Positions 26,867 through 37,352 are shown, numbered from the stretch's first letter. The stretch: DNA of 64,000 bases from Pirellulales bacterium (GCA_022844125.1 JALHMI010000007.1:70896-134895), one strand, 5' to 3'. A program made the numbers and translations. The notes: generated from the letters alone by a model not told the origin.

Positions 26867-27448
26867 TTGAGCAACCTGTCAGCCGCAATCGAACGACCCG
26901 CAATGAGCCGCCAGCACCTGGTGCGTGTGGGCGCCCTCGGAGCTGTCGGATCGTTCACTTCCGTGGATGCGGTACTCTATCCCCGGGCGTCACGGGTCGT
27001 GGTTCGCACGGGCCGCGGTCTGGAGGTCGGCGAGGTGCTTGCTGGTCCGGATACCGAAACGCACCTCGATTCCGACGGCTCCATACTCCGAGGTATCACG
27101 GTCGAAGACCACCTGCTCCTGGCCCGGCTCGAGCGCAATCGGGCCGAGGCCTACGAGGCCTGTGCCAGCCGCCTGGCGGAACTCAATCTGTCCGTCGCCT
27201 TGATGGATGTCGAACAACTGTTCGACGCGCGGACGCTCGTGTTCTATTTCTTGGGCGAGATGACGCCGGAAGTTGCAGCCGTCACGGCCGAACTGGCCGA
27301 ACTCTACGAGTCTCGCGTTCAAATCCAAAAATTCGTCGACGCTGTGAATGAAGGCTGCGGACCCGGCTGTGGAACCGACGCGGCGGCAGGCTGCAAGACC
27401 TGCGTCGCCGGTTGTGCGATTTCAGCGGCGTGCAGCCACAAGCACTGA
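26867..27448 (+). CDS. PSP1-domain protein with cysteine-rich C-terminus
   Basis: A 193-residue protein whose centre resembles the PSP1 C-terminal domain (RicT/YaaT-like): DVEQLFDARTLVFYFLGEM corresponds to the usual strand-turn with FDGRKL(I/V)FYF. The last 33 residues hold six cysteines (GCGPGC, GCKTC, AGCAISAAC) and end in HKH, a likely metal or Fe-S ligand set; RicT of Bacillus belongs to an Fe-S complex. The start is a TTG at 26867 with GGGGGAG five to seven bases upstream, stronger than the ATG at 26903. It diverges from bioB, another Fe-S protein. The role here is not known. Confidence 0.75.
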   Translation: MSNLSAAIERPAMSRQHLVRVGALGAVGSFTSVDAVLYPRASRVVVRTGRGLEVGEVLAGPDTETHLDSDGSILRGITVEDHLLLARLERNRAEAYEACASRLAELNLSVALMDVEQLFDARTLVFYFLGEMTPEVAAVTAELAELYESRVQIQKFVDAVNEGCGPGCGTDAAAGCKTCVAGCAISAACSHKH

Positions 27449-27452
27449 GCAG

Positions 27453-27734
27453 CTACCGTGCGTCGAGATGCACCATCGTGGCACTCCGGTCGCGGTTCGT
27501 GACGATCACGACTCGACGGCCGTCCGGCAGCGCGTAGCCCGACTGCAGATTGAACTGGTCCGAGATCCCCCGCTCGTTGACCGCATGAATCGCCGGGGAT
27601 ATTTCGCCCCAGTCGCCGCTTTGGTGACGCTGCATGAGCGCATCGAGCGTGGTGCCATTCTCGGCGATCGCCGTCGCCGCCGTCGGCGTGACGAAGAGTT
27701 CGCCGACCTCAAACTTGATGGTCCGCAAGTGCAT
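27453..27734 (-). CDS. Small conserved protein of the HxxGDWGE type
   Basis: A 93-residue soluble protein with the conserved core QRHQSGDWGEISPA followed by GRRVVIVTNRDRSATMV. Small proteins with this core are found across many bacteria; databases often label them plasmid-related or type I restriction subunit M, without evidence. I see no catalytic motif. It converges with the PSP1 gene four bases away and has no partner restriction or mobility genes nearby. Confidence 0.7.
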   Translation of the reverse strand: MHLRTIKFEVGELFVTPTAATAIAENGTTLDALMQRHQSGDWGEISPAIHAVNERGISDQFNLQSGYALPDGRRVVIVTNRDRSATMVHLDAR

Positions 27735-27948
27735 CGAGATGTCCGTTCCTTACGCCAGCGGGGGACTCGCTTGCCCACGAGCCCCGGCGAATCTCATCAG
27801 GACGGTCGTTCTACCGGGGCTAGCCTCTTTCATGTCCCCGGTACCCCAAAAAACGCTCCGCCATTGTCACCGGGAAGACCGGTTTTTGCAAATCTGCCCC
27901 CGGGCGGGAGTTTTCCCGCAGCGGCGGGTGTGGTAATACCAGCATTCC

Positions 27949-29307
27949 ATGAACCTGCCAGCTACCATCGCCGACGCAGCTTCCGCCATGCGCCGGGGCC
28001 TGATTACCCCCCTGCAACTGGTGCAAGCGTGTCTCGGGCAGATCGATCGCTACGAATCCACCGTCCAGGCCTGGGTCAGCGTCGACCGCGAGGGTGCGCT
28101 GCAAGCTGCCGAAACGGCGACACAGGAACTCGCCGCAGGTCGCCCACTGTCGCACTTGCACGGGATTCCGCTCGGCATCAAGGACATCGTTGACGTCGCG
28201 GGCTGGCCAACCAGGTCCGGCGCGAGTATCACCAGCGACACACCGGCCCAGCGGCACGCCAGCGTTGTCGAGCGGCTCAATGCCGCCGGCGCGATCATCC
28301 TCGGTAAGACCGTGACTACCGAGTTTGCCTGCTTCGATCCGCCGCCGACCCAAAACCCGTGGAACCCCCGGCACACGCCGGGGGGCTCATCCAGCGGCTC
28401 CGCCGCGGCGCTCGCCACGGGCATGTGTCTCGGCGCGATCGGCTCGCAAACGGGCGGCTCGATCAATCGCCCGGCCAGCTATTGCGGCGTCGCGGGACTC
28501 AAACCCACGTTCGGGCGCGTGAGTCGCGCGGGTGTGATGCCAGTCAGCTTCCACCTCGATCACGTGGGGCCGATGGCGCGCACGGTCACCGACTGCGGCC
28601 TGCTGCTCGCCGCCATCGCGGGACACGACCCTGCCGATCCGGCCAGCAGCGTTCGACCTGGCATTGAACTGCCGGATGAGCAAGCGAGCTGGACGCCCGA
28701 TCATCCGCCGCGTCTGGGCATCGTGCGTAACTACTTTTTCGACTCGGCCGATGCGGAACTTGCCGAGCTGGTCGAGAGCGCCGTGGCGCTGCTTATCGAG
28801 CAGGGCGCACGGATCATCGATTCGCCGCTGCCCGATCACTTCGCCGACGTACACACGATGCACCGCCGAATCATGGCGGCCGAGACGTTCGACGTTCATC
28901 GCCGACAATTCGCCGCGCCGCGCGACGGATACGGGCCCAAGATGCAGGAATTTCTGACCGAAGGTGCGGCCGTCACGCTGCCACAATACCAGGAAGCCCT
29001 GCGGCACCGCGTGGCGTTTCGTAACGCGATGCAGCGGCTGCTTGCGGATGTCGACGCGATCGTACTGCCGGCCACCCCTGCTCCGCCGCCCGAAACCACC
29101 ACCACCGGCGATGCCCGGTTCAATTCCCCCTGGAGCCACGCGGGCGTTCCCAGTATGTCGTTCCCCTGCGGCGTGACGCGTGATGGCCTGCCGGTTGCCA
29201 TGCAATTGGTCGGTGAAGCCTGGAGTGAAGAATGGCTGTTGCCGGCAGCCGAATGGTGCGAAAAGCGGCTGGCGTTCAAAGCCCAGCCGCCACTACTCGC
29301 CCAGTAA
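27949..29307 (+). CDS. Amidase, amidase-signature family
   Basis: A 452-residue amidase-signature hydrolase, the family that includes GatA. The Ser-cisSer-Lys triad is visible: Lys in GIKDIVDVAG, the Gly/Ser-rich loop GGSSSGSAAALATG with the cis-Ser, and the nucleophilic Ser in SQTGGSINRPA. GatA itself is unlikely because no gatB or gatC is nearby and the substrate loop differs. It most likely hydrolyses a small amide such as an indole-acetamide, urea-derived or aryl amide; the substrate cannot be told from sequence. It converges with the TPR gene three bases downstream. Confidence 0.9.
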   Translation: MNLPATIADAASAMRRGLITPLQLVQACLGQIDRYESTVQAWVSVDREGALQAAETATQELAAGRPLSHLHGIPLGIKDIVDVAGWPTRSGASITSDTPAQRHASVVERLNAAGAIILGKTVTTEFACFDPPPTQNPWNPRHTPGGSSSGSAAALATGMCLGAIGSQTGGSINRPASYCGVAGLKPTFGRVSRAGVMPVSFHLDHVGPMARTVTDCGLLLAAIAGHDPADPASSVRPGIELPDEQASWTPDHPPRLGIVRNYFFDSADAELAELVESAVALLIEQGARIIDSPLPDHFADVHTMHRRIMAAETFDVHRRQFAAPRDGYGPKMQEFLTEGAAVTLPQYQEALRHRVAFRNAMQRLLADVDAIVLPATPAPPPETTTTGDARFNSPWSHAGVPSMSFPCGVTRDGLPVAMQLVGEAWSEEWLLPAAEWCEKRLAFKAQPPLLAQ

Positions 29308-29310
29308 CTG

Positions 29311-29631
29311 CTACTCGCCGAAGGAACCGAGCGACGCCAGGAACTCGCTCATCTCGCCGGCCGCGTGCGAGTTGCCGCTGGCCCGCGCATGTTCGATCCC
29401 GTCGCGTAATGCGGTTCGTGCTTCGGCGACGCGCGAGAGCCGCGCAAGCTGCTGTGCGGCCATGAAAAATGCCGGAACGTAAGGCGCTTCGTCGCGCATC
29501 AGGCCGCTGAACTGCTCAAGACTGCGCTCATGATCCCCTTCCTTGTCCAGTTCCATCGCCAGACTATAGCGCAGGAACTGATCGGCCGGATCGGCGGCGA
29601 GCAAAGCTTCGATTTTTTCGCGGCGCGACAT
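29311..29631 (-). CDS. Small TPR protein in the leu operon
   Basis: A 106-residue cytoplasmic protein of about two tetratricopeptide repeats (PADQFLRYSLAMELDKEGDHERSLEQF, then VPAFFMAAQQLARLSRVAEA). The start is two bases past the leuD stop, so it is translated with leuD. TPR repeats mediate protein contacts; the partner is unknown. Similar small TPR proteins next to unrelated genes are common in this group. Confidence 0.75.
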   Translation of the reverse strand: MSRREKIEALLAADPADQFLRYSLAMELDKEGDHERSLEQFSGLMRDEAPYVPAFFMAAQQLARLSRVAEARTALRDGIEHARASGNSHAAGEMSEFLASLGSFGE

Positions 29632-29633
29632 TG

Positions 29634-30233
29634 TTAGGCACTCGCCCCGATGTGATGCGCCGCTTCATAAGCCGAGATCTTGTCCTCGTTCGCCAGCGTC
29701 AGGCCGATGTCATCCAGGCCGTTCATCAGGCAGTGGCGACGGAACGGTTCAACCTCGAACGGAATCTTCAGCCCCTGGCTGTCGCTGAGGGTGCAGGTGT
29801 CCAGATCGACCGTTAGCCGGTAATCGCCCGACGCTGCTCGCTTGAACAGGTCGTCCACCGTTGCCTCATCGAGCCGAATCGGCAGCATCCCGTTCTTGAA
29901 GCAGTTGTTGTAGAAGATGTCGGCGAAGCTCGGCGCGATCAGCACTAGAAAGCCGTAGTCATTCAGTGCCCAGGGAGCGTGCTCGCGACTCGAGCCGCAG
30001 CCAAAGTTCCGCCGCGCGAGCAGAATGCTCGCTCCCTTCAGGTTCGGAGCATTGAGCTCGAACTCGGGATTCGGCGACCCGTCGTCCATGAACCGCCAGT
30101 CGAAGAACAGAAACTGGCCGAAGCCCGTCCGCTCGATGCGTTTCAGGAACTGCTTGGGAATGATCTGGTCCGTATCGACGTTGGCCCGATCCATGGGGGC
30201 CACGAGGCCGGTGTGTTTGACGAATGGTTCCAT
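29634..30233 (-). CDS. leuD: 3-isopropylmalate dehydratase small subunit
   Basis: A 199-residue small subunit of isopropylmalate isomerase, swapping the hydroxyl of 2-isopropylmalate to 3-isopropylmalate in leucine synthesis. The N-terminus ([20 protein letters not shown]), the swivel-loop motif [15 protein letters not shown] and the [10 protein letters not shown] segment are the LeuD signatures. It follows leuC by 60 bases and is followed directly by the TPR gene. Confidence 0.96.
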   Translation of the reverse strand: MEPFVKHTGLVAPMDRANVDTDQIIPKQFLKRIERTGFGQFLFFDWRFMDDGSPNPEFELNAPNLKGASILLARRNFGCGSSREHAPWALNDYGFLVLIAPSFADIFYNNCFKNGMLPIRLDEATVDDLFKRAASGDYRLTVDLDTCTLSDSQGLKIPFEVEPFRRHCLMNGLDDIGLTLANEDKISAYEAAHHIGASA

Positions 30234-30293
30234 GTTGAGTCGCTTGGTGTTGGGAAGCGTGCAATGCCTAGCAGCGGGCGGTGCGTGCGTCGG

Positions 30294-31709
<1,416 letters not shown>

Positions 31710-31771
31710 CGAGAAAACTACGCTCCAAATTCAAGGCGGCGGCGCTACGGGAGAAACCTTCAGAATACCCT

Positions 31772-31777
31772 ATTATA
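31772..31777 (-). promoter_or_regulatory. Candidate -10 box (TATAAT) for leuC
   Basis: A perfect TATAAT on the minus strand about 63 bases before the leuC start, giving a leader of roughly 55 bases. The -35 region is GC-rich and unconvincing. Confidence 0.45.
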
Positions 31778-31898
31778 CGCCGCACCTGCTAGGGCCGGAG
31801 GGGCTCTCAGACGTGTGGCCGACTGTGTGAAAAACCGGCGGCGGCCGCCCGGGACAGGCGGACTACCAGACAAGCGGACGACTCGGCGAGTTCGCCCT

Positions 31899-33530
31899 TT
31901 AGATCGCGCTGGCGGCCAAGGCTTCGGCTTCGTGGTGGGACTCGCCGTTAGCCTTCCACCAGTTGGCGGCGTCCTGGCTGGACCAGCCACCATACTGCCC
32001 GCACTCACCCAGCGCCTCGCGCAAGGCCGCGGCCGAGCCGTAACGCTCGGCCGGATTCTTCGCCAAACAGCGCAAGATCACCTGCTCAATGTCCAACGGC
32101 AGATCGGCCCGCAGCCGCGACGGTGGAACCACCGCGTCGTGCGCGTGCGAGAGGATGATCTTGATCGCCCGGTCGCCTTCGAACGGGGGACGTCCCGTCA
32201 GCATGAAATACGCCACGGCACCCAACGAATAGATATCCGAGCGTTCATCGGGCTCGCTATCGCCCAGGGCTTGTTCAGGCGCCATGTACAACGGCGAACC
32301 GGTGATCGACCCTTCCTGCGTCAGGTGGACCGGCTGATTGTCCGTCGAGATCGGCTTCGCCAGTCCAAAGTCCAGCAGCTTGGCCACGTCGTAATAGCCG
32401 CCGCGCTGGGCTGAATAAAGATTGCCTGGCTTCAGGTCGCGGTGAATCAGCCCCCGGCCGTGTGCTTCGGAAAGTGCATCGCAGGTTTGCATCAAGAGGT
32501 GGATCGCGCGCGACGGCGGCAGCGGGCCATGCTTTTCCACCAGGTCCGCCAGACTCATCCCCGGCAGGTACTCCATCACGTAGTAAAACGTGCCGTCTTC
32601 GGTGCGCCCGTAGTCGAAGACTTCGATCGTGTTCCAGTGCGAGAGCTTGGCCGTGGCGCGCACCTCGCGCTCGAAACGCGCGAGCGCCTGCTTGTCCGCA
32701 GCTTTGCCGGGCCGGATCAACTTGATCGCCACGGGGCGCTTCATGAGCTGATGCTCCGCAAGGTACACGTCCCCCATGCCGCCCGAGCCAATCAGGCTGA
32801 CCAGCCGATACTGTCCCAATTGCTTGGCTTCGAAAGCTTCCTCGCGCAATGAGTTGATCACGTGCGTGCCATAGGTCGCGGCCAGGAACGAAACGCCCAT
32901 GATGACGAACGTTTCGAACAGGAACATCCGGTGCTCCATCAGAATCCGGGCGTACGTCGGGTCGGTCCACCACAAATAGGCGGAGAGCGACAACGGCAGC
33001 GCGCACATGATGCCGATGAACACCGCGGCCCGGCGCCAGGTGTTCGGAATGAACATCGCATAGATGAAGATCGTGCCGACCCAGGCGGCCAGATCGTTGA
33101 ACATCAACCCCTGTTGGGCCAGATAACGCGACGTCCAGAACTGCTGGTAGGCAAAGTAGGCGACCGGCAGGGCGAACACCGCCAGTTCATAGATCCGCAG
33201 AATCGTCAGCGACAGAGCACATTTCCGGCACAGCGACACAAAGGCATATGCCAGTGTGCCCGTGACCAGGAAGTGAAACACGAAGTCGCCCCGGGGGCTG
33301 ATTCCGCTATTGATCAACCGCCAGATGAGAAAAGATCCAAAGGCCAGTCCCATCAGCCCAGCCGCCGCCCGCAGGCGATTGCGCAGCAGCGAAGCCGTCT
33401 CGGTTGTGATCTGGGGACTGCTTCCCTCGACGAATTCGACGGCGTGCGGCACGGGAGTGGGCGAAATGGATAAATCGCCGACGCGGGCGTCGAGGGTTAT
33501 GTCCGTCGATGATGGGGAAACGGTCGGCAC
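31899..33530 (-). CDS. Membrane Ser/Thr protein kinase, kinase domain C-terminal
   Basis: A 543-residue kinase whose order is reversed from the usual bacterial type: an N-terminal region with about six membrane helices (residues about 55-235), then the cytoplasmic kinase domain. Kinase motifs are complete: GSGGMGDVYLA glycine loop, VAIKLI lysine, HRDLKPGN catalytic loop, DFGLA, and SPLYMAPEQ with SDIYSLG. The start is a GTG at 33530 with GGGAGG five bases upstream; an upstream ATG at 33635 is in frame but lacks that site. The last 20 residues are a Trp/Ser tail. No extracellular PASTA or WD repeats are present, so the membrane bundle is the likely sensor. Confidence 0.9.
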   Translation of the reverse strand: MPTVSPSSTDITLDARVGDLSISPTPVPHAVEFVEGSSPQITTETASLLRNRLRAAAGLMGLAFGSFLIWRLINSGISPRGDFVFHFLVTGTLAYAFVSLCRKCALSLTILRIYELAVFALPVAYFAYQQFWTSRYLAQQGLMFNDLAAWVGTIFIYAMFIPNTWRRAAVFIGIMCALPLSLSAYLWWTDPTYARILMEHRMFLFETFVIMGVSFLAATYGTHVINSLREEAFEAKQLGQYRLVSLIGSGGMGDVYLAEHQLMKRPVAIKLIRPGKAADKQALARFEREVRATAKLSHWNTIEVFDYGRTEDGTFYYVMEYLPGMSLADLVEKHGPLPPSRAIHLLMQTCDALSEAHGRGLIHRDLKPGNLYSAQRGGYYDVAKLLDFGLAKPISTDNQPVHLTQEGSITGSPLYMAPEQALGDSEPDERSDIYSLGAVAYFMLTGRPPFEGDRAIKIILSHAHDAVVPPSRLRADLPLDIEQVILRCLAKNPAERYGSAAALREALGECGQYGGWSSQDAANWWKANGESHHEAEALAASAI

Positions 33531-33826
33531 TATCGCCTCCCGCTGCGGTTCTGGCGGGGAAAACTCTGGACTATACGTAGCATCATCATATCTGGTTCGT
33601 GCCGCCCGGGCGAGGTCAGTGGGGCGGCTTAGCACGGCCGTTAGCGGGGTCGGAACCCTTCCGCGACCAGCATTGAATTTACAGGTACTTCGCCCGCATT
33701 GAAAAAATCTTGCGCTCAGCGCTAAAAATCAGCTCCCCAAATGAGACCACCCAAACCAGACACGTCGCCCCCGCCTCTGGTTCTCACCCCGCGGAGAATT
33801 TCGCATGGCTGGCGAACGCTGGGCGG

Positions 33827-34375
33827 TCAGGCAGCTCGGCGTCGATTGCTACCTGCGAGCTGGCGAATTTGCTCGGCTGCAACCGGCTGCAAGGTCAACT
33901 GCCCGCTCGAATCCAAGACTTGCCGCAACACCAGCGAGCCCGCGTGCATCATTCGCGGGAAATAGAACCACGCCGCCGCCAGGGCCGCGTCGTCGCTGGC
34001 TGCCGAAATCAGGATCAGGTCCGTTTCCGGGAGCGCGTTTGCCGAGCGAGCCAAGGCTCCGGCCGGGTCTCCTGGAATCAGTTGTGGCGTGACGCCCGCG
34101 GCTTTGAGTTGCTTGTGGACTTCCTTCAGCGACAGCTTGGGGAGCGATTTCTCGCGAGCCTCGAACAGGTCGACTGCGGAATAGCGCAGCGTCTCCCCCA
34201 CGGTCAATCGCTGGGCGAAGTCCAGCATCCGCAGCGTCCGCTGCGTCGAGACGAGGCCAATTTCCAGAATCTTCCGAGGCTGGTGCTTCTTGATCGCTTT
34301 GTAGAGCGACCGATCGCAAACCGGCTTGGAAAAATAGGAAAGATAGAGGTATCTTGCAGTGGTGGCGAGACGCAA
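33827..34375 (-). CDS. Putative methyltransferase-fold protein, conserved hypothetical
   Basis: A 182-residue soluble protein. KILEIGLVSTQRTLRML resembles the first strand and loop of class I SAM-dependent methyltransferases, but the Gly-rich loop is reduced and LILISAASDDAALAAAWFYF sits where the acceptor site would be, so it may bind SAM poorly or not at all. The C-terminus is basic. The gene points away from the next methyltransferase gene, with a 209-base gap between them. I give no more specific role. Confidence 0.65.
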   Translation of the reverse strand: MRLATTARYLYLSYFSKPVCDRSLYKAIKKHQPRKILEIGLVSTQRTLRMLDFAQRLTVGETLRYSAVDLFEAREKSLPKLSLKEVHKQLKAAGVTPQLIPGDPAGALARSANALPETDLILISAASDDAALAAAWFYFPRMMHAGSLVLRQVLDSSGQLTLQPVAAEQIRQLAGSNRRRAA

Positions 34376-34584
34376 CGTTCACCCTCCCTGGTGATCTTTG
34401 CGCTGTGATGGTGGGACTAACTGCCAATAGTTTTCGGTTGACCCATAGGCTGAAATAGAGCCGAAAGCCCTCCTGCCGTGCTAGTCGTGCGTCGGCCGAA
34501 ATCGCCGCCGGCATGGGCCGCAAGGGTTGCCTAACTTATGCGCCGCAGCGGTCAGTCCGTGGCAAGGCCGCGAGGGAAGTATCG

Positions 34585-35427
34585 ATGTCCAATCATGCGT
34601 CCGAAGTCATCCGCGGTGAGCGGTTCGAGTTTGGCGCAAACTGGCGCCGCTTTCTCGATTCGCTCACGCCCGAGCGCGTAGCCAAGGCCGAACGCTCCCT
34701 AAGCGAGATGCTCGGCTGGGAAGATCTTCGCGGCAAACGCTTTCTGGACGTCGGTTCCGGCAGCGGGCTGTTCAGCCTGGCGGCCTATCGGCTCGGTGCC
34801 CGGGTGCACTCGTTCGATTTTGATCCGCAGTCGGTCGCTTGCACCAGTTCGCTGCGTGGAAAGTTCTCGGCGAACGACGATCGTTGGCAAGTCGAAGTCG
34901 GCTCAGCCCTGGACGCTACTTTCCTGGGGAGGCTAGGATCGTTCGACGTCGTCTATGCCTGGGGCGTGCTGCATCACACAGGAGATATGTGGCGGGCACT
35001 TGCGAACATGGTTTCGCTGGTCGCTCCTGGCGGGCGACTGTTCCTGGCCATCTATAACCATCAACCGCTGTGGACGCCGCCGATCACGTTGCTTAAGCGA
35101 ATTTACGTCGCCTCGCCACGCCCCGTGAAGTTCGTGCTCGCCGCCGGTTCGATGGCGTTCCATGCAACTGGCGGCTTTGTGAAGGACCTTCTCCGCTTCA
35201 AGAATCCACTTTCTCGCTATCGCAACTATGATCGGCTGCGCGGCATGAGCTGGTGGCACGACCAGCTTGACTGGGTCGGCGGCTATCCGTTCGAAACGGC
35301 AACGCCGGAAGAGATCACCAGCTTTTACGAGCAGCGAGGGTTCCGCGTCGAGCGACTGGCGCTCTGCCGCCCAGGAAGCTCCGGGTGCAACCAGTTCGTT
35401 TTTCTCAAAGAGCCGGCCGATGGATGA
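34585..35427 (+). CDS. Class I SAM-dependent methyltransferase
   Basis: A 280-residue methyltransferase with motif I FLDVGSGSGLFSLAA, an acidic second strand (VHSFDFDPQSV), motif IV DVVYAWGVLHHTGD and PGGRLFLAIYN. The C-terminal 90 residues add a Trp/Tyr-rich extension (SWWHDQLDWVGGYPFE) like that of small-molecule or glycan methyltransferases. The start follows GAGGGAAG by about five bases. Its stop overlaps the MurJ-like gene start by eight bases, so both are probably translated together. A role in modifying an exported lipid-linked glycan is an inference from that overlap. Confidence 0.88.
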   Translation: MSNHASEVIRGERFEFGANWRRFLDSLTPERVAKAERSLSEMLGWEDLRGKRFLDVGSGSGLFSLAAYRLGARVHSFDFDPQSVACTSSLRGKFSANDDRWQVEVGSALDATFLGRLGSFDVVYAWGVLHHTGDMWRALANMVSLVAPGGRLFLAIYNHQPLWTPPITLLKRIYVASPRPVKFVLAAGSMAFHATGGFVKDLLRFKNPLSRYRNYDRLRGMSWWHDQLDWVGGYPFETATPEEITSFYEQRGFRVERLALCRPGSSGCNQFVFLKEPADG

Positions 35428-36769
35428 TACGGATATCGCCGGAGGCGTTCCGTTCGCTGCGACGAACCATCGCCGCGTCGTGTCGTCGATCGCACTCTTG
35501 GGCGTCGCGACCTTGGGGGCCAAGTCGATCTCGCTCGTACGTGATCTGTTCGTGGCCAACTCGCTCGGCGTGGGCGATGATCTCGACGCCTACCTGGTCG
35601 CCATGGTGCTTCCGTCCTACGCGGTTGTCGTGCTGGCTCATGCTTTCGGCTCAGGCTTCGTGCCGACTTATGTTCGCGTCTGGCAGCACAGCGGTCTGGC
35701 GGCGGCCCAGCGACTGGCCGGTGGCATACTGACTCTGGCGATCCTGATTCTGACGGCCGTGACGCTGATTGTTGCCGCAGCCTCGCCGCGGCTCTTGCCC
35801 GTGATCGGTCTCGGCTTTCCTGCCTCGAAGATCGAATTGGCCTGGGATCTGTCGTACCTGGTTGTCGGCATGATTGTCGCTGCAGGCGTTTCGGCCGTGG
35901 TTGCGGCAATTCTCAATGCGCACGAACGGTTCATCCCGGTGGCACTCGCGCCTGCCGTGATCCCGCTGGGAACGCTTGCCGTGTTTCTCCTCTGGGCCGA
36001 GCGCGCTGGCGTGTATGCACTCGCGGCCGGGACGCTCGTGGGCTTTGTCCTGGAAGGCCTGCTGCTGGTGGCTGCCGCGTGGTGGCTGCGCTTGCTGCCT
36101 TGGCCGCATTTCCACTGGCGCGAACGGGAGATTTCCGCCGTGGGCCGGCAATACTTGCCCGTGATGCTCGGGGGCGTTTTGATGAGCAGCTCACTCGTGA
36201 TCGATCAGGCGATGGCTGCCAGCCTCGGCAGCGGAGATGTCTCGGTCCTCCATTACGGCGGCAAACTAATCTCCGTCGTACTTGCCGTGGTTGCGATCAG
36301 CCTGAGCACCGTGCTCTTTCCCCGGTTTGCACACCTGATCGCCGCGGGACGAGCTCGCGAACTCATGCGGACGTTCACCCTCTATGCAGGCGGAATTGTG
36401 CTACTCTCGCTTCCCGGCATCGCCATCCTGGCCCTCTTCAGCGAACCGCTCGTGCGGCTGTTGTTCGAGCGCGGCGCCTTTACGCCCGAGGCGACCCTGG
36501 CCGTCAGTCGCGTGCAAATGTGGTTGCTGCTGCAAATACCGTTCTACGTCGTCGTGATGCTGGGCGCTCGGGTTTTGAGCGCCCTTGATGCCAACGCCAC
36601 GTTGCTGAGGATCTCAGCCCTGAACGTCGCGGTCAATGTAGTGGGTAACTACCTGCTGATGCGGCAGTTTGGCGTGAGCGGCATTGCGATGGCCACATCC
36701 GTGATGTACCTGGTCGCCACGATTGCGACGCTCCTGGCGATTCGAGCTCGCATCGCCGATCGAACCTGA
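35420..36769 (+). CDS. murJ: MurJ/MviN-family lipid flippase
   Basis: A 449-residue membrane protein with about 13-14 helices of the MOP superfamily. Family segments include ATLGAKSISLVRDLFVANSLGVGDDLDAYLVA at the start and LFSEPLVRLLFERGAFTPEAT in the second half, both typical of MviN/MurJ, which flips lipid II. The ATG at 35420 lies inside the methyltransferase stop; the earlier frame from 35267 is a shadow of that gene. Because planctomycetes have thin peptidoglycan and many MurJ-like paralogues, this copy may instead flip another lipid-linked glycan. Confidence 0.87.
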   Translation: MDDTDIAGGVPFAATNHRRVVSSIALLGVATLGAKSISLVRDLFVANSLGVGDDLDAYLVAMVLPSYAVVVLAHAFGSGFVPTYVRVWQHSGLAAAQRLAGGILTLAILILTAVTLIVAAASPRLLPVIGLGFPASKIELAWDLSYLVVGMIVAAGVSAVVAAILNAHERFIPVALAPAVIPLGTLAVFLLWAERAGVYALAAGTLVGFVLEGLLLVAAAWWLRLLPWPHFHWREREISAVGRQYLPVMLGGVLMSSSLVIDQAMAASLGSGDVSVLHYGGKLISVVLAVVAISLSTVLFPRFAHLIAAGRARELMRTFTLYAGGIVLLSLPGIAILALFSEPLVRLLFERGAFTPEATLAVSRVQMWLLLQIPFYVVVMLGARVLSALDANATLLRISALNVAVNVVGNYLLMRQFGVSGIAMATSVMYLVATIATLLAIRARIADRT

Positions 36770-36794
36770 CGCAGTTGGCCCATCCAAACAGTTG

Positions 36795-37019
36795 TCAGGC
36801 AGCTCGCCGGGGATGGCCGATCGGCGCGGCATTCGTGTTCCAACTCGCCACCGGCGCGACGCTTCTGCTGGCGGTCGTGTGCCACCAGAGAACATGAAAT
36901 CGCGCCAGACAATGCCGGCACTCGCAAGTCGAAAGCAACAGGCATGCGGCCAGGCGATCGAACCAGCACCGAACGCTCGCGCGAGTCGTGTCCTGAGACC
37001 AGCACTCCGGGCATTTCAT
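36795..37019 (-). CDS. Small zinc-ribbon protein
   Basis: A 74-residue protein with two CxxC pairs, Cys3/Cys6 (MKCPECWS) and Cys34/Cys37 (CECRHC), separated by a Trp-Phe-Asp-Arg-Leu turn, which is a zinc-ribbon layout seen in short bacterial proteins. AAGGAG lies eight bases upstream of the ATG at 37019. An overlapping longer frame (36649-37119) has no such fit and looks random. Function unknown; it lies between the flippase and KAS III genes on the opposite strand. Confidence 0.6.
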   Translation of the reverse strand: MKCPECWSQDTTRASVRCWFDRLAACLLLSTCECRHCLARFHVLWWHTTASRSVAPVASWNTNAAPIGHPRRAA

Positions 37020-37352
37020 ACATCAGACTCCTTCCGAATGGGCCGCGGCCAGCGCAGCGTGATGGGGCGGTACGGTAGCGATACGTGACGACGACTGTCA
37101 AGTGCGCGAGAATTGCCAATTCGGTGGCCCGCGTTTGCAGCGCTCGCGCTAGCGGTTGCTAGCTGGCCCTGGTGAGCCGCGCAAACCTTGCGGCCGAAAC
37201 GTGTTTCGGGGTATCATCGCCTTCGGCGGTTCAGCCTTTGCATGCCAGTCGCGGCCTCGAAACTGCGGAAGTGCCTGCTCGCGGCCTCGCCTACCAAGGT
37301 TGCGCTCCGGCTTGCGCAACGCCTCCTCTCTTGGAACCCAAGGCTCCACGCA

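Noticed and set aside
36649-37119. A 156-codon minus-strand open frame covering the zinc-ribbon gene
   Set aside because: It lacks zinc-ribbon features, and the ribosome site spacing fits the ATG at 37019 better.
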